A DNA stretch of 64,000 nucleotides from JACKOB01 sp024234575 (GCA_051208035.1 JBPJFZ010000020.1:5560-69559); one strand, 5' to 3'; numbered from the stretch's first letter, positions 53,637-63,724 are shown. Program-made: numbers and translations. Notes: generated from the letters alone by a model not told the origin.

Positions 53637-54497
53637 TTAAACAGCTGCTGCACCGCTGACGATTTCAGAAATTTCCTGGGTGATTGCGGCCTGACGTGCT
53701 TTGTTATACACCAGCTGCAATTCCTTAATCATGTTTCCTGCATTGTCGGTTGCGCTCTTCATTGCGACCATACGAGCTGCTTGCTCACATGCATTGTTCT
53801 CTACGACCCCTTGATAAACCTGTGACTCGATAAATCGGGTCAACAAACCATCAAGAATGGGTTTTGCATCCGGCTCGTAGATGTAATCCCAGTGATGTTT
53901 ATATTCTTCATCATCTGCTGCCAACAATGGCAAGAGCTGAATCGATTCTGGTTTCTGTGTCATGGTATTCACAAAACGGTTGTGAATTAGGTAAAGCCTA
54001 TCGATCTTACCCTCTTCAAAGGCATCTAACATTACCTTAACCGAACCGATAAGACTATGCGCACTAGGAACATCACCTAAGTGACTCAGAGCAGCTACAA
54101 CATTTCCACCAAAATTACGGAAAAAACTTACTGCTTTCTGTCCAACAGCACATATATCAATATCGACGCCTTGATCATGCCACTTTTTCATTTCTTGTGT
54201 TGTTTTCTTGAAGGAGTTTGTATTCAAACCACCACACAATCCACGATCACTCGAAACTATAATGAAACCGACACGTTTGACATCACGCTCTTGCATATAC
54301 AAGTGACGATACTCAGGATTAGCATTGGCGATATGGCTTACCACGTTGCGAATTTTCGTCGCATAGGGTTTACCCGCGCTCATCCTTTCCTGAGCTTTAC
54401 GCATTTTACTTGCAGCAACCATTTGCATTGCGCTAGTAATCTTCTGCGTACTTTTAATGCTCGTTATTTTCGTGCGTATCTCTTTTCCGACGGCCAT
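53637..54497 (-). CDS. atpG: ATP synthase gamma subunit
   Basis: A 286-residue central-stalk subunit. It begins AVGKEIRTKITSIKSTQKITSAMQMVAASKMRKAQ and ends with YNKARQAAITQEISEIVSGAAAV, both highly conserved helices. The middle has SSDRGLCGGLN. It couples rotation of the c-ring to catalysis in F1. It lies between atpA and atpD, 36 bases before the latter. Confidence 0.98.
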   Translation of the reverse strand: MAVGKEIRTKITSIKSTQKITSAMQMVAASKMRKAQERMSAGKPYATKIRNVVSHIANANPEYRHLYMQERDVKRVGFIIVSSDRGLCGGLNTNSFKKTTQEMKKWHDQGVDIDICAVGQKAVSFFRNFGGNVVAALSHLGDVPSAHSLIGSVKVMLDAFEEGKIDRLYLIHNRFVNTMTQKPESIQLLPLLAADDEEYKHHWDYIYEPDAKPILDGLLTRFIESQVYQGVVENNACEQAARMVAMKSATDNAGNMIKELQLVYNKARQAAITQEISEIVSGAAAV

Positions 54498-54557
54498 AAT
54501 CTCTCTGCCTTCTCAAACTACTTTCAGATCAGAAATAGGGCGAAACGCCCTAATTCA

Positions 54558-56102
54558 TTACCAAGATTGTGTAGCTTTGAATTTCTCAATAGCGGCTTTG
54601 ATATCTGCAGCAATCTCATCATTGTAATTGCCTGCAGCTCCAATCTTCGCCAACACTGCTTGCTGCTCAGCATTCATGTAAGAAATCATAGAGGCTTCAA
54701 AATCTACAACCTTATTGACTTCAACATCATCAAGATAGCCTTCGTTAGCAGCAAAGAGAATGATTCCCATCATTGCTACTTCAAGTGGGCTGAATTGCTT
54801 CTGTTTCATCAACTCAGTAACACGTTGACCATGCTCAAGCTGCTTACGAGTTGTCTCGTCAAGATCAGAAGCAAACTGGGCAAATGCAGCGAGCTCACGA
54901 TACTGAGCCAAAGCCAATCGAATACCACCACCAAGCTTTTTCATAATCTTGGTCTGTGCCGCACCACCTACTCGAGATACCGAAATACCCGCGTTCATCG
55001 CAGGACGAATGCCTGAGTTGAACAAACTGGTTTCAACGAATATCTGACCATCCGTAATAGAGATTACGTTAGTCGGTACGAATGCTGAAACGTCACCTGC
55101 TTGCGTTTCGATAATCGGAAGTGCAGTTAACGAACCTGTCTTTCCTTTTACTTCACCATTGGTGAATTTCTCGACGTAATCAGCATTTACACGTGCCGCT
55201 CTTTCTAACAATCGAGAGTGCAAATAGAATACGTCACCAGGATATGCTTCACGTCCGGGAGGACGACGCAACAACAGTGAAATCTGTCTATAAGCCCAAG
55301 CCTGCTTGGTTAGATCATCATAAATGATTAACGCATCCTGGCCACGATCACGGAAGTATTCTCCCATCGTACAACCAGCATAAGGCGCCAAAAACTGCAT
55401 AGAAGCAGGATCTGCAGCACCAGCAGCGACAATAATCGTATGATCTAATGCACCATGTTGCTCAAGCTTTCGTACTACCGCAGCAATAGAAGACTGCTTC
55501 TGTCCGATAGCAACATAGATACACTTAATACCTGTATTCTTTTGATTGATAATTGTATCAATCGCAATGGCAGTCTTTCCTGTCTGACGGTCGCCGATAA
55601 TTAATTCTCGTTGGCCTCGACCAACTGGAACCATTGTATCGATTGCTTTCAAACCTGTTTGTACAGGCTGATCTACTGATTGACGGGAAATTACGCCAGG
55701 AGCAACAACTTCAAGTGGAGAAGTTATTACTTCACCAAGGTCACCCTTACCATCAATTGGATTGCCCAGACCGTCTACGACGCGGCCCAACAGATTTTCA
55801 CCTGTCGGAACTTCCAATATTCTTTTTGTACAACGGGCTTTCTGGCCTTCAGCCAGAGTCTGATAGTCACCCAATACAACAGCACCTACTGAATCTCGCT
55901 CTAAGTTAAGAGCTAATCCGTAGATACCGCCGTCGAATTCAATCATTTCGCCGTACATAACGTCCGCGAGTCCGTGTATCAAAACGATACCGTCGGATAC
56001 ACTGACGATTGTGCCCTCAGTACGGGCTTCAGAAGAGACATCAAGCTTCTCGATGCGCTTCTTTATAATTTCGCTGATCTCTGAAGGATTCAGTTGCTGC
56101 AT
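54558..56102 (-). CDS. atpA: ATP synthase alpha subunit
   Basis: A 514-residue F1 subunit. It begins MQQLNPSEISEIIKKRIE, and Walker A is GDRQTGKTAIAIDT near residue 170. The conserved DDLTKQAWAYRQISLLLRRPPGREAYPGDVFYLHSRLLERAA block is intact. It binds nucleotide non-catalytically and completes the catalytic sites of beta. It lies 25 bases after atpH. Confidence 0.98.
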   Translation of the reverse strand: MQQLNPSEISEIIKKRIEKLDVSSEARTEGTIVSVSDGIVLIHGLADVMYGEMIEFDGGIYGLALNLERDSVGAVVLGDYQTLAEGQKARCTKRILEVPTGENLLGRVVDGLGNPIDGKGDLGEVITSPLEVVAPGVISRQSVDQPVQTGLKAIDTMVPVGRGQRELIIGDRQTGKTAIAIDTIINQKNTGIKCIYVAIGQKQSSIAAVVRKLEQHGALDHTIIVAAGAADPASMQFLAPYAGCTMGEYFRDRGQDALIIYDDLTKQAWAYRQISLLLRRPPGREAYPGDVFYLHSRLLERAARVNADYVEKFTNGEVKGKTGSLTALPIIETQAGDVSAFVPTNVISITDGQIFVETSLFNSGIRPAMNAGISVSRVGGAAQTKIMKKLGGGIRLALAQYRELAAFAQFASDLDETTRKQLEHGQRVTELMKQKQFSPLEVAMMGIILFAANEGYLDDVEVNKVVDFEASMISYMNAEQQAVLAKIGAAGNYNDEIAADIKAAIEKFKATQSW

Positions 56103-56127
56103 GCCTATGTCCTCAAACCTAAATCTG

Positions 56128-56664
56128 TTAGGAGCCTATCGCTTCGGCCAATTTTGCAAGCTTTCCACGAACTGAAGCGTCTATCACTAGATCACCCGCC
56201 CGTATAACAGCACCGCCAATAATTGAGCGATCAACCTTTGAGCTCAAATTGATCTTTCGATCCAATTTGGCTGCCAATGCTTTGGCGAGTTTTTCCTCTT
56301 GCTCACCCTTTAACTCGAACGCCGTTTTAATCTCAACGTCAACAGCTTTTTCCTGCTCTGCTTTCAGTTGGTCAAATTGGATTGCAATCTGCGGCAAGAG
56401 CGCAAGTCGCTTGTTCTCAGCTAAAATTGATAGCAGATTCTGACCTTGCTCCGATAGCTTACCTTCACATACTTCCAACAGCAGTTTTGCTTTCTGCTCC
56501 TGGGTTACTGACGGATTATCAATCAGCGCTCTCATCCCTTTATCAGCGACAACAGTCGATGAAAAGGCCAACATTGCTGACCACTCAACAAGTTGCTTAG
56601 ATGCTAGCGCGGTAGAAAAAACCGCTTTCGCGTATGGTCTGGCTAGTGTGGATAATTCTGCCAT
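56128..56664 (-). CDS. atpH: ATP synthase delta subunit
   Basis: A 178-residue peripheral-stalk subunit. It begins MAELSTLARPYAKAVFSTA, the conserved helix of the OSCP/delta family, and ends with the typical GGAVIRAGDLVIDASVRGKLAKLAE. It joins F1 to the b subunits. It lies between atpF and atpA. Confidence 0.97.
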   Translation of the reverse strand: MAELSTLARPYAKAVFSTALASKQLVEWSAMLAFSSTVVADKGMRALIDNPSVTQEQKAKLLLEVCEGKLSEQGQNLLSILAENKRLALLPQIAIQFDQLKAEQEKAVDVEIKTAFELKGEQEEKLAKALAAKLDRKINLSSKVDRSIIGGAVIRAGDLVIDASVRGKLAKLAEAIGS

Positions 56665-56676
56665 TACAAACCTCGA

Positions 56677-57147
56677 TTAGAATTCCGCCGCCAGTTTATT
56701 CAACATTTCGCTGTGAGCGTTTTCATCAACAGAGGCTTCAAGAATCTTCTCGGCACCAGCGATAGCAATACGTGCAATTTCACTACGAAGAGTTTCTTTA
56801 ACACGGTTTGTTTCCTGATCAATTTCAGCTTTGGCAGCACTGAGCAAACGCTCACCCTCTACCCGAGCTAGATCTTTCGCTTCCTCAACGATCTGATTAG
56901 AGCGCTTGTTGGCTTGCTCAATGATCTCTGCTGCTTGCTGTTTGGCTTGACGTAATTCTCGAGCTGCTTTTTCTTGAGCCAGCTCGAGGTCACGTGAGGC
57001 ACGATCGGCAGCGTCAAGACCATCCGCTATCTTCTTCTGTCTTTCTCGTAGTGCATCCATTACTGGAGGCCATACGTATTTCATGCAAAAGACTACAAAT
57101 ATGAAGAAAGCGATAGCCTGACCTATCATTGTTAAGTTAATGTTCAC
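56677..57147 (-). CDS. atpF: ATP synthase b subunit
   Basis: A 156-residue stator subunit with one N-terminal membrane helix (about residues 6-26: IGQAIAFFIFVVFCMKYVWPPVM). A long charged coiled coil then reaches the C-terminus. A single copy is present, as usual in gammaproteobacteria. It lies 12 bases before atpH. Confidence 0.96.
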   Translation of the reverse strand: MNINLTMIGQAIAFFIFVVFCMKYVWPPVMDALRERQKKIADGLDAADRASRDLELAQEKAARELRQAKQQAAEIIEQANKRSNQIVEEAKDLARVEGERLLSAAKAEIDQETNRVKETLRSEIARIAIAGAEKILEASVDENAHSEMLNKLAAEF

Positions 57148-57196
57148 GTCAACACCTCTCGCCTTTCTCTATTGTTCGAATATTCAGATGCACCAA

Positions 57197-57451
57197 TTAG
57201 GATACAAGTGCTACGAACGGATTAGCGAAAGTGAAGAACAATGCGATACCAACACCGATCATAGTTACAGCATCAAGAAGACCAGCAACAATGAACATTT
57301 TAACTTGAAGCATTGGAACCATTTCTGGTTGACGCGCAGCGCCCTCCAAAAACTTACCACCCAACAAACCAAAGCCAATAGCAGTACCCAGCGCTCCCAT
57401 ACCGATGAGAAGGCCAACAGCAATCGCGGTCATTCCAACTACAGTTTCCAT
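57197..57451 (-). CDS. atpE: ATP synthase c subunit, proton type
   Basis: About 84 residues from METVVG at 57451; an ATG two codons upstream is possible. Two hydrophobic helices flank the polar loop GARQPE. The ion-binding carboxylate is Asp in GLLDAVTM of the second helix (Asp60 in this numbering). The Gln and Glu/Ser-Thr set typical of sodium-type c subunits is absent, so the ring should use protons. Confidence 0.97.
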   Translation of the reverse strand: METVVGMTAIAVGLLIGMGALGTAIGFGLLGGKFLEGAARQPEMVPMLQVKMFIVAGLLDAVTMIGVGIALFFTFANPFVALVS

Positions 57452-57508
57452 TTTCACTCCTGATTTTACAGTTAAGTTAATATTTAAGTGTGTTTAGTAA
57501 TTTATTTC

Positions 57509-58339
57509 TTAATGATCTTCGTGAGCCATACTAAGGTATACAATTGTCAGCATCATAAATATAAATGCCTGCAAAACGATTACCAGAATATGGAATATTG
57601 CCCAAGGCACTGAAAGCGCAAACTGAACCCAGAAAGGTAACAAGGCAATAAGGATAAATATCAACTCACCAGCATAAAGGTTACCAAATAATCGAAGCGC
57701 TAACGAAATTGGTTTAGCAATTAAGCCTACACCTTCTAGTAACAAGTTAAACGGCATCATCCACTTACCAAATGGTTGAAGTGTTAGTTCGCCAGCGAAA
57801 CCACTGACCCCTTTAACCTTGATGCTGTAATAAATAATCAATGCGAAGACCGATAGGGACATACCAAACGTAGCATTTACATCTGTAGTTGGCACTACCT
57901 TAAAGTAAGCATGATCATTACCAGTAATGATCTGGAACAAGCGCGGAAGAAAATCAACCGGCACAAGGTCCATCAAATTCATTAAAAATATCCAGCAAAA
58001 TATCGTCAGCGCGAGTGGCGCGATAACTTTATTTCGGCCATGGAATGTTTCTTTAACACTTGTGTCTACAAATTCAACCATGATTTCAACAAAGTTTTGC
58101 AAACCACCAGGAACACCGGTGGAGGCCTTCTTTGCTGCTTTACGGAAAATCCAAAGGAACAACATGCCCAAAGCTACAGACCAACCCAAAGTATCAACAT
58201 GCACCGCCCAGAAACCCATTTCTTGCGCTTCTTTAGCTGAGTGTGCAAATGTCCATCCCAAATCAGGATGATTACCAAAGGTAAGGTTCTGCAAATGGTG
58301 CTGAATATAAGATGATGCAGTTACAGTTTCGCCTGCCAT
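57509..58339 (-). CDS. atpB: ATP synthase a subunit
   Basis: A 276-residue membrane subunit with about five hydrophobic segments. The essential arginine is in ISLALRLFGNLYAGELIF near residue 215. The first part has the amphipathic periplasmic helix and LGMLFLWIFRK. It forms the proton channel with the c-ring. It lies 16 bases after atpI. Confidence 0.97.
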   Translation of the reverse strand: MAGETVTASSYIQHHLQNLTFGNHPDLGWTFAHSAKEAQEMGFWAVHVDTLGWSVALGMLFLWIFRKAAKKASTGVPGGLQNFVEIMVEFVDTSVKETFHGRNKVIAPLALTIFCWIFLMNLMDLVPVDFLPRLFQIITGNDHAYFKVVPTTDVNATFGMSLSVFALIIYYSIKVKGVSGFAGELTLQPFGKWMMPFNLLLEGVGLIAKPISLALRLFGNLYAGELIFILIALLPFWVQFALSVPWAIFHILVIVLQAFIFMMLTIVYLSMAHEDH

Positions 58340-58355
58340 ACTAAGCTCTCAAACT

Positions 58356-58760
58356 TTATGTCTGCTGTGGTTTCTGACTGAATACCAAAGGAACCAGCCA
58401 ATTGCTCATAAGTAAAACAAAAAATGTTAGAAACAGTGCTAATACATCAAGCGGTTTAACCATGACGAAAGTCATTGTAAACAAAACCGCCGTCAGAATC
58501 AGTTTAACTGACTCTCCCATATAGAAGGATTTAACTATCTGTTGTGCGGCTCTCGCTCCACTATAGATAAATGCCTTGTGCGCAAAATACGCGTTGGGAA
58601 TGGTGAAGATTAAACCACCCAACATTGCCGAATATGCGCCGGTTACGTCTTTTGCTAGAAACAGTAAGCTCATTACTACAGTTAAAATTAACTGTATAAG
58701 AACTAACCGTAAAACAGGCGGACGAACCATTGATCGTTTAGTGTATTTCACACATTCCAC
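58356..58760 (-). CDS. atpI: ATP synthase protein I
   Basis: About 134 residues starting at GTG 58760; a GTG three codons later (58751) and an ATG at 58730 are alternatives. Four membrane segments (about residues 15-33, 42-58, 80-105 and 108-125) and the GGLIFTIPNAYFAHKAF motif match AtpI, a small assembly factor for the c-ring. It is the first gene of the atp operon; the promoter should lie in the 250-base gap before parB. Confidence 0.88.
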   Translation of the reverse strand: MECVKYTKRSMVRPPVLRLVLIQLILTVVMSLLFLAKDVTGAYSAMLGGLIFTIPNAYFAHKAFIYSGARAAQQIVKSFYMGESVKLILTAVLFTMTFVMVKPLDVLALFLTFFVLLMSNWLVPLVFSQKPQQT

Positions 58761-59011
58761 CCGAATTCTCTATTACCGCCCATAATTGGTGCATAGGAAT
58801 TTCCCATGACCCAAGGCGACGCAGATTATAGAGATAATACCTAGGTCATTCAACAGATAATGGGTATTAACGGCAAAATAACTGTTTAATTTGTATTCAA
58901 AAATTTTACGTTTGAGGTTATATTCTCACAAGTAGTAGGCCAAGATGCTTTCAATCACTACATGTGGTAGAACAACTGTTTGAAACAACCGTTTAAAATT
59001 TTACAATTTCT

Positions 59012-59881
59012 TTATTTAATATGCGCGAGAATCCCATCTAACTCATCAAGTGAGTTATATTGAATAACCAATTTCCCTTTGCCTTTTGCCGAGTGGGCAA
59101 TAGCCACCTTCGCACCGAGCTTATCTGACAAGCTTTCTTCCAGGTTTTTCACATCAGGATCAACGATTATTTCTTTTTCATTTTCTTGGTCTTCTTGCTG
59201 TAATTTTCTAACAAGTGCTTCTGTTTGCCTAACTGAAAGTGCTTTGGCAGCAACAATTCTTGCAGCCTTAATTTGCATGAACTCATCTAAAGATAGAATC
59301 GCTTTCGCATGTCCCATCTCAATATCACCATGCTCAAGCATGATTCGTACTTCTTGCTCCAAGCCTATCAGACGCAATAAATTGGTAATCGTTGAGCGCG
59401 ATTTACCTACGGCTTCTGCCACTTGTTGTTGTGTGAGTTCAAATTCAGTTTGCAATCGCTGTAATGCAAATGCTTCTTCAATGGGATTGAGGTTTTCGCG
59501 CTGAATATTTTCGATCAGCGACATCGCAATTGCAGCCTCATCGGGAACATTGCGAATCAATGCGGGAACTTTATCCAGGCCAGCAATCTGAGTGGCACGC
59601 CAACGCCTTTCGCCAGCAATAATTTCGTACCGACCTTCGGCAATTGCCCTAACCACGATGGGCTGCATTACACCCTGTTGCTTGATAGAATCAGCAAGCT
59701 CTTCTAGTGCGGATGGGTCCATATCACGACGGGGCTGATACATACCACGCTGAATTAGCTCTACAGGAAGCTCCCGCAATTCACCATCAAGATCATTATT
59801 ATTGTCTGCGGTGGAAGCCTCTGAACTTTTTAAAAGTGCTCCTAAGCCTTTTGACCCAAGTCCTCTTGTTTTCTTTACCAT
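59012..59881 (-). CDS. parB: Chromosome-partitioning protein ParB
   Basis: About 289 residues from ATG 59881 (MVKKTRGLGSKGLGALL), the conventional ParB start; the frame extends 11 codons upstream to 59914. The N-terminal domain has the CTP-binding GERRWRAT motif and the QQGVMQPI segment, the HTH has QQQVAEAVGKSRSTITNLLRL, and the C-terminal dimer domain ends in LVIQYNSLDELDGIL. It binds parS sites near the origin and works with ParA in chromosome segregation. It follows parA, as usual. Confidence 0.96.
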   Translation of the reverse strand: MVKKTRGLGSKGLGALLKSSEASTADNNNDLDGELRELPVELIQRGMYQPRRDMDPSALEELADSIKQQGVMQPIVVRAIAEGRYEIIAGERRWRATQIAGLDKVPALIRNVPDEAAIAMSLIENIQRENLNPIEEAFALQRLQTEFELTQQQVAEAVGKSRSTITNLLRLIGLEQEVRIMLEHGDIEMGHAKAILSLDEFMQIKAARIVAAKALSVRQTEALVRKLQQEDQENEKEIIVDPDVKNLEESLSDKLGAKVAIAHSAKGKGKLVIQYNSLDELDGILAHIK

Positions 59882-59922
59882 GGTTAGCTCACTAAATGCC
59901 GTGTTCTCTGGCATACCACTGT

Positions 59923-60720
59923 TTAGGCAGGAACTGCCTGCTTTTTATTTTCTCGTTTTTTACATTTTCTTACCAGCTCACCAGCTACAGCTAAATAAGC
60001 AACAGCTCCTTTCGAGCTTTTGTCGTACTTGAGTGCTGGCAAACCGTGGCTTGGTGCTTCGGCCAAACGCACATTTCTGGGCACAACTGAACCAAAAAGC
60101 TTGTCGCCAAAGTATTCTTTCAATTGCTCAGATACATCAATGGTCAGGCTATTTCGCGGATCGTACATGGTCCGTAACAAGCCTTCTACTTCCAGGTGAG
60201 GATTAACGGTTTCGCGGATTTGCTCAACAGTGTTCATCAATGCCGCCAAACCTTCTAAGGCATAGTATTCACACTGCATCGGAATTAGCACGCTATCTGA
60301 GGCAGACAGCGCATTGACTGTGAGCATATTCAACGACGGTGGGCAATCGATAAATATGTAGTCGTATTGCTCGCGAATTTTATTGAGCGCAAGGCGCAAT
60401 CTGTGCTCACGCCCAATCTCAGTCATCAGCTCGACTTCGGCGGCAGTGACATCACCATTTGACGGTAATACTGAATAGCCTGCCGCTTCGCTGTTAATGA
60501 TTACGTCTTCAATGTTTTGCTTGCGAGTTAAAATGTCATACGCTGTATAACTGCATTCATATTTATCAACACCACTACCCATTGTGGCATTTCCCTGCGG
60601 GTCAAGATCAACCAATAAAACTTTTCTGCGCATTGCAGAAAGTGAAGCACAAAGGTTTACGCAAGTCGTCGTTTTGCCAACGCCACCTTTTTGATTAGTC
60701 ACCGCAATAATGCGCGCCAT
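59923..60720 (-). CDS. parA: Chromosome-partitioning ATPase ParA
   Basis: A 265-residue ATPase with the deviant Walker A KGGVGKTTT near residue 10, the DLDPQGN switch and the DCPPSLNMLTVNAL motif. It forms dynamic nucleoid-bound gradients that move ParB/parS. It lies 18 bases after rsmG and just before parB, the standard order at gammaproteobacterial origins. Confidence 0.97.
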   Translation of the reverse strand: MARIIAVTNQKGGVGKTTTCVNLCASLSAMRRKVLLVDLDPQGNATMGSGVDKYECSYTAYDILTRKQNIEDVIINSEAAGYSVLPSNGDVTAAEVELMTEIGREHRLRLALNKIREQYDYIFIDCPPSLNMLTVNALSASDSVLIPMQCEYYALEGLAALMNTVEQIRETVNPHLEVEGLLRTMYDPRNSLTIDVSEQLKEYFGDKLFGSVVPRNVRLAEAPSHGLPALKYDKSSKGAVAYLAVAGELVRKCKKRENKKQAVPA

Positions 60721-60738
60721 TAACCTTCTCCACTATTT

Positions 60739-61359
60739 TTAGCATTGGCCAATTATCAGTAAGTGACGTTCCGCATCACTACCAGGAATATTTACTTCAA
60801 TCGAACGTTGTAACCGATAATCTTCTGGTAAGTCTGCAATTTCGTCATCAGGATAGGGCCCCTTCATCGCAAGAAAAGTGCCTTCTTCAGTCACCAAATG
60901 GCGACACCAATTGATGATATTTTTTAAAGGTGCGAAGGCCCTTGAAGTTACCATATCGAACTTCTCTACAGGTAAAAACTCTTCAGCACGTGCATGAATT
61001 ACAGTTACATTTGATAAATTAAGCTCAAGTTTACACTGTGTTAGAAAGCGTGTCTTTTTGATGTTGCTATCCAATAAAAAAAATTCTGTCTGGGGGAAAC
61101 AAATGGCTAGCGGAATGCCGGGTAATCCTGGTCCGGTACCTACGTCAATAATTCTCTTACCCTCTACATAGGGCAATGTAGAAAGGCTATCAACAATATG
61201 CCGGCCAACCATCTCATCAACATTTCTGACAGCGGTAAGATTAAAGGCTTTATTCCACTTACTAAGCAACTCAACATAATGTGTCAGCTTACCAAGTTTC
61301 TCTGCATCCAGGTTGCAGGCGATAGCCTCCAACCCTTGCTTAATTTTATTTTCTATCAC
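60739..61359 (-). CDS. rsmG: 16S rRNA (guanine527-N7)-methyltransferase
   Basis: A 206-residue SAM-dependent methyltransferase. The SAM-binding loop is DVGTGPGLPGIPLAI near residue 70, preceded by WNKAFNLTAVR and DSLSTLPYV. The later VTSRAFAPLKNIINWC is conserved. It methylates G527 of 16S rRNA; loss gives low-level streptomycin resistance. It lies between mnmG and parA, 11 bases from mnmG. Confidence 0.97.
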   Translation of the reverse strand: MIENKIKQGLEAIACNLDAEKLGKLTHYVELLSKWNKAFNLTAVRNVDEMVGRHIVDSLSTLPYVEGKRIIDVGTGPGLPGIPLAICFPQTEFFLLDSNIKKTRFLTQCKLELNLSNVTVIHARAEEFLPVEKFDMVTSRAFAPLKNIINWCRHLVTEEGTFLAMKGPYPDDEIADLPEDYRLQRSIEVNIPGSDAERHLLIIGQC

Positions 61360-61370
61360 AGTCCGTCCAA

Positions 61371-63257
61371 TCAGGCTGATTTTTTCTTCAAAAGATCGCG
61401 TTTTTTTAAATAGATCAACAATAAGGAAATCGCAGCCGGCGTCATACCCTGAATACGGGAAGCCTGGGCAATCGTTTCAGGGCGTTGCTGCTGAAGTTTT
61501 TGTTGCAGTTCTTTCGACAAACCAGAAATCGTAGAATAATCAAAATCAATGGGTAACAATGTATTCTCAAATTTTTTGAGTCGGTCTATCTCTTCCTGTT
61601 GGCGAGTAATATAACCTTCATATTTCACTTGTATTTCAAGTTGCTGAGCGACAAATGGATCTTGCACCGAAATATTGGTTATTTCTGCAATATTTTCAAT
61701 CGTCAACTCCGGTCTGCGAAGCAGGTCTGACAAACAGTATTCCCGGCTCAACGGCTTTTCTAGATACTTATTAGCTCGACTTGCCTGCTCACTATCTGGT
61801 TGAATCCAGGTGGAGTCTAATCGATTTTTCTCACGCTCGAGCATTTCCCGCTTTTGACAAAATGCCTGCCAGCGAATGTCATCAACAACGCCGAGTTTTC
61901 TACCTGTTTCCGTTAACCGCAGATCTGCGTTATCTTCACGTAATAGCAGCCGATATTCAGCCCTGCTGGTAAACATACGATAGGGTTCTTTAGTACCTAA
62001 AGTAATTAAATCATCGGCGAGAACACCAATATAGGCTTCATCTCTGGTTGGATACCAGGGATCAAGCCCTTTGGCACGTAAACCCGCGTTTATGCCAGCA
62101 AGTAGCCCTTGCGCACCCGCCTCTTCGTAGCCAGTAGTTCCGTTAATTTGACCAGCAAAATAAAGATTGTGGATATATTTGTTCTCGAAAGAATGCTTTA
62201 AATCCTGTGGATTAAAAAAGTCGTACTCAATAGCATAGCCGGGACGAGTAATATGTGCGTTCTCGAAACCCTTGATAGATTGCACTGCAGCTAGTTGTAT
62301 ATCGAAAGGCAACGAGGTAGAGATACCATTTGGATAAAGCTCTATGGTATTAAGACCTTCTGGCTCTACAAAAATCTGATGCGAATTTTTGTCAGCAAAC
62401 CGATTAATCTTATCTTCGATAGAAGGACAATATCTTGGGCCTACGCCTTCTATTTTTCCTGTAAACATCGGTGAACGATCAAAGCCACTGCGAATAATGT
62501 CATGCGTGCGCTCGTTTGTCTTCGTAATATAACAGCTAATCTGCTGCGGATGCTGATCAGCCCGTCCAATGTATGACATCACCGGAGTAGGCTGATCACC
62601 TGGCTGTTCTTCCATAACGGAAAAATCTACAGTACGTGCGTCAATTCTGGGGGGAGTACCGGTCTTTAAGCGATCTACCCGTAATGGTAATTCTCTTAGA
62701 CGCCTGGCCAAAGCAATAGAAGGTGGATCACCTGCTCGACCACCGGAATGGTTTTCCATTCCTATGTGAATGACTCCACCTAAAAAGGTTCCGGTGGTTA
62801 ACACTACTGTTTGGGCATGAAAGCGCACACCCATATTGGAGACTACACCAGTAACAGTTTCTCCTTCAACAATTAAATCATCAGCAGCTTGTTGAAAAAT
62901 AAAAAGATTTTCCTGCCTTTCAAGAATATTTCGAATGGCCGCCTTATACAACGCTCTATCTGCCTGAGCTCTGGTTGCCCGAACGGCCGGACCCTTTCTG
63001 GAATTTAATACTCTAAATTGAATACCTCCCAGATCGGTCGCCAGCGCCATCGCACCACCCATCGCATCGATTTCTTTAACCAGATGACTCTTCCCAATAC
63101 CGCCAATTGCAGGATTACAAGACATTTGGCCTAGTGTTTCGATATTGTGCGTCAATAATAGGGTTGTACATCCCATTCGGGCAGAAGCCAAGGCAGCCTC
63201 TGTGCCAGCATGACCGCCACCAATAACAATGACATCAAAACGTCTGGGATAGTCCAC
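61371..63257 (-). CDS. mnmG: tRNA uridine-34 modification enzyme MnmG
   Basis: A 628-residue FAD-dependent enzyme. The dinucleotide-binding motif GGGHAGTEAALASARMG is at the N-terminus, and CNPAIGGIGKSHLVKEIDA follows. The YCPSIEDK, GTTGYEEAGAQGLLAG and C-terminal helical domains are present. With MnmE it adds the carboxymethylaminomethyl group to U34 of several tRNAs. It is the first gene of the mnmG-rsmG-parAB run; its start is about 215 bases from the first DnaA box of the putative origin. Confidence 0.98.
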   Translation of the reverse strand: MDYPRRFDVIVIGGGHAGTEAALASARMGCTTLLLTHNIETLGQMSCNPAIGGIGKSHLVKEIDAMGGAMALATDLGGIQFRVLNSRKGPAVRATRAQADRALYKAAIRNILERQENLFIFQQAADDLIVEGETVTGVVSNMGVRFHAQTVVLTTGTFLGGVIHIGMENHSGGRAGDPPSIALARRLRELPLRVDRLKTGTPPRIDARTVDFSVMEEQPGDQPTPVMSYIGRADQHPQQISCYITKTNERTHDIIRSGFDRSPMFTGKIEGVGPRYCPSIEDKINRFADKNSHQIFVEPEGLNTIELYPNGISTSLPFDIQLAAVQSIKGFENAHITRPGYAIEYDFFNPQDLKHSFENKYIHNLYFAGQINGTTGYEEAGAQGLLAGINAGLRAKGLDPWYPTRDEAYIGVLADDLITLGTKEPYRMFTSRAEYRLLLREDNADLRLTETGRKLGVVDDIRWQAFCQKREMLEREKNRLDSTWIQPDSEQASRANKYLEKPLSREYCLSDLLRRPELTIENIAEITNISVQDPFVAQQLEIQVKYEGYITRQQEEIDRLKKFENTLLPIDFDYSTISGLSKELQQKLQQQRPETIAQASRIQGMTPAAISLLLIYLKKRDLLKKKSA

Positions 63258-63724
63258 GGGAAAACCTCTTGTGAAATTTTTAAAAAGGACGCGAATTATA
63301 CGCTATCAGTATCAATATTATCAGCACAGTTTGATTAATTTTTGATCTTAATTTGCGCTATTTACTATTAATTAGCGCTACTTGAATGAATATCATGCTA
63401 ATTAGAATAAACAATCTAATTTAAATATTTTTCAGTAAGTTACGAGGCTTTCTTAGAAACTTATTAATCTATTTATCCACAGAAAATACTCGAATAAAAA
63501 ACCATAAAATTGCTCATAACCTATTGATTAATAATATTTATATTTATTAACTATGGGTAACATTCTTAATTTTTAAAAAGTTATCCACATATATTGTCAA
63601 TAGCAAATTGTGGATAAATTAAAATAAAATTGGAACGCTAATAGATATAAAAATTGGCCTGGTAATTGCTAATACCTATTTGTTGACGAATTTAGACAAA
63701 TTTTTGACTTTAAGGGGATTTACT
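63258..63724. other. oriC: Putative chromosomal replication origin (oriC)
   Basis: This 467-base gap is very AT-rich and lies directly upstream of mnmG, the position of oriC in E. coli and its relatives. It contains three perfect DnaA boxes TTATCCACA: 63473-63481 and 63581-63589 on the plus strand and 63609-63617 on the minus strand. The AT-rich part at 63290-63470 has two similar segments (AATTTGCGCTA and AATTAGCGCTA) that may be unwinding-element repeats. No gene is seen in it. Origin activity is inferred from boxes, composition and gene order. Confidence 0.8.

Noticed and set aside
54081..55016. 311-residue plus-strand ORF across atpG and atpA
   Set aside because: Antisense to two certain genes. 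Such long shadow frames are common opposite conserved atp genes, and the translation resembles no protein.
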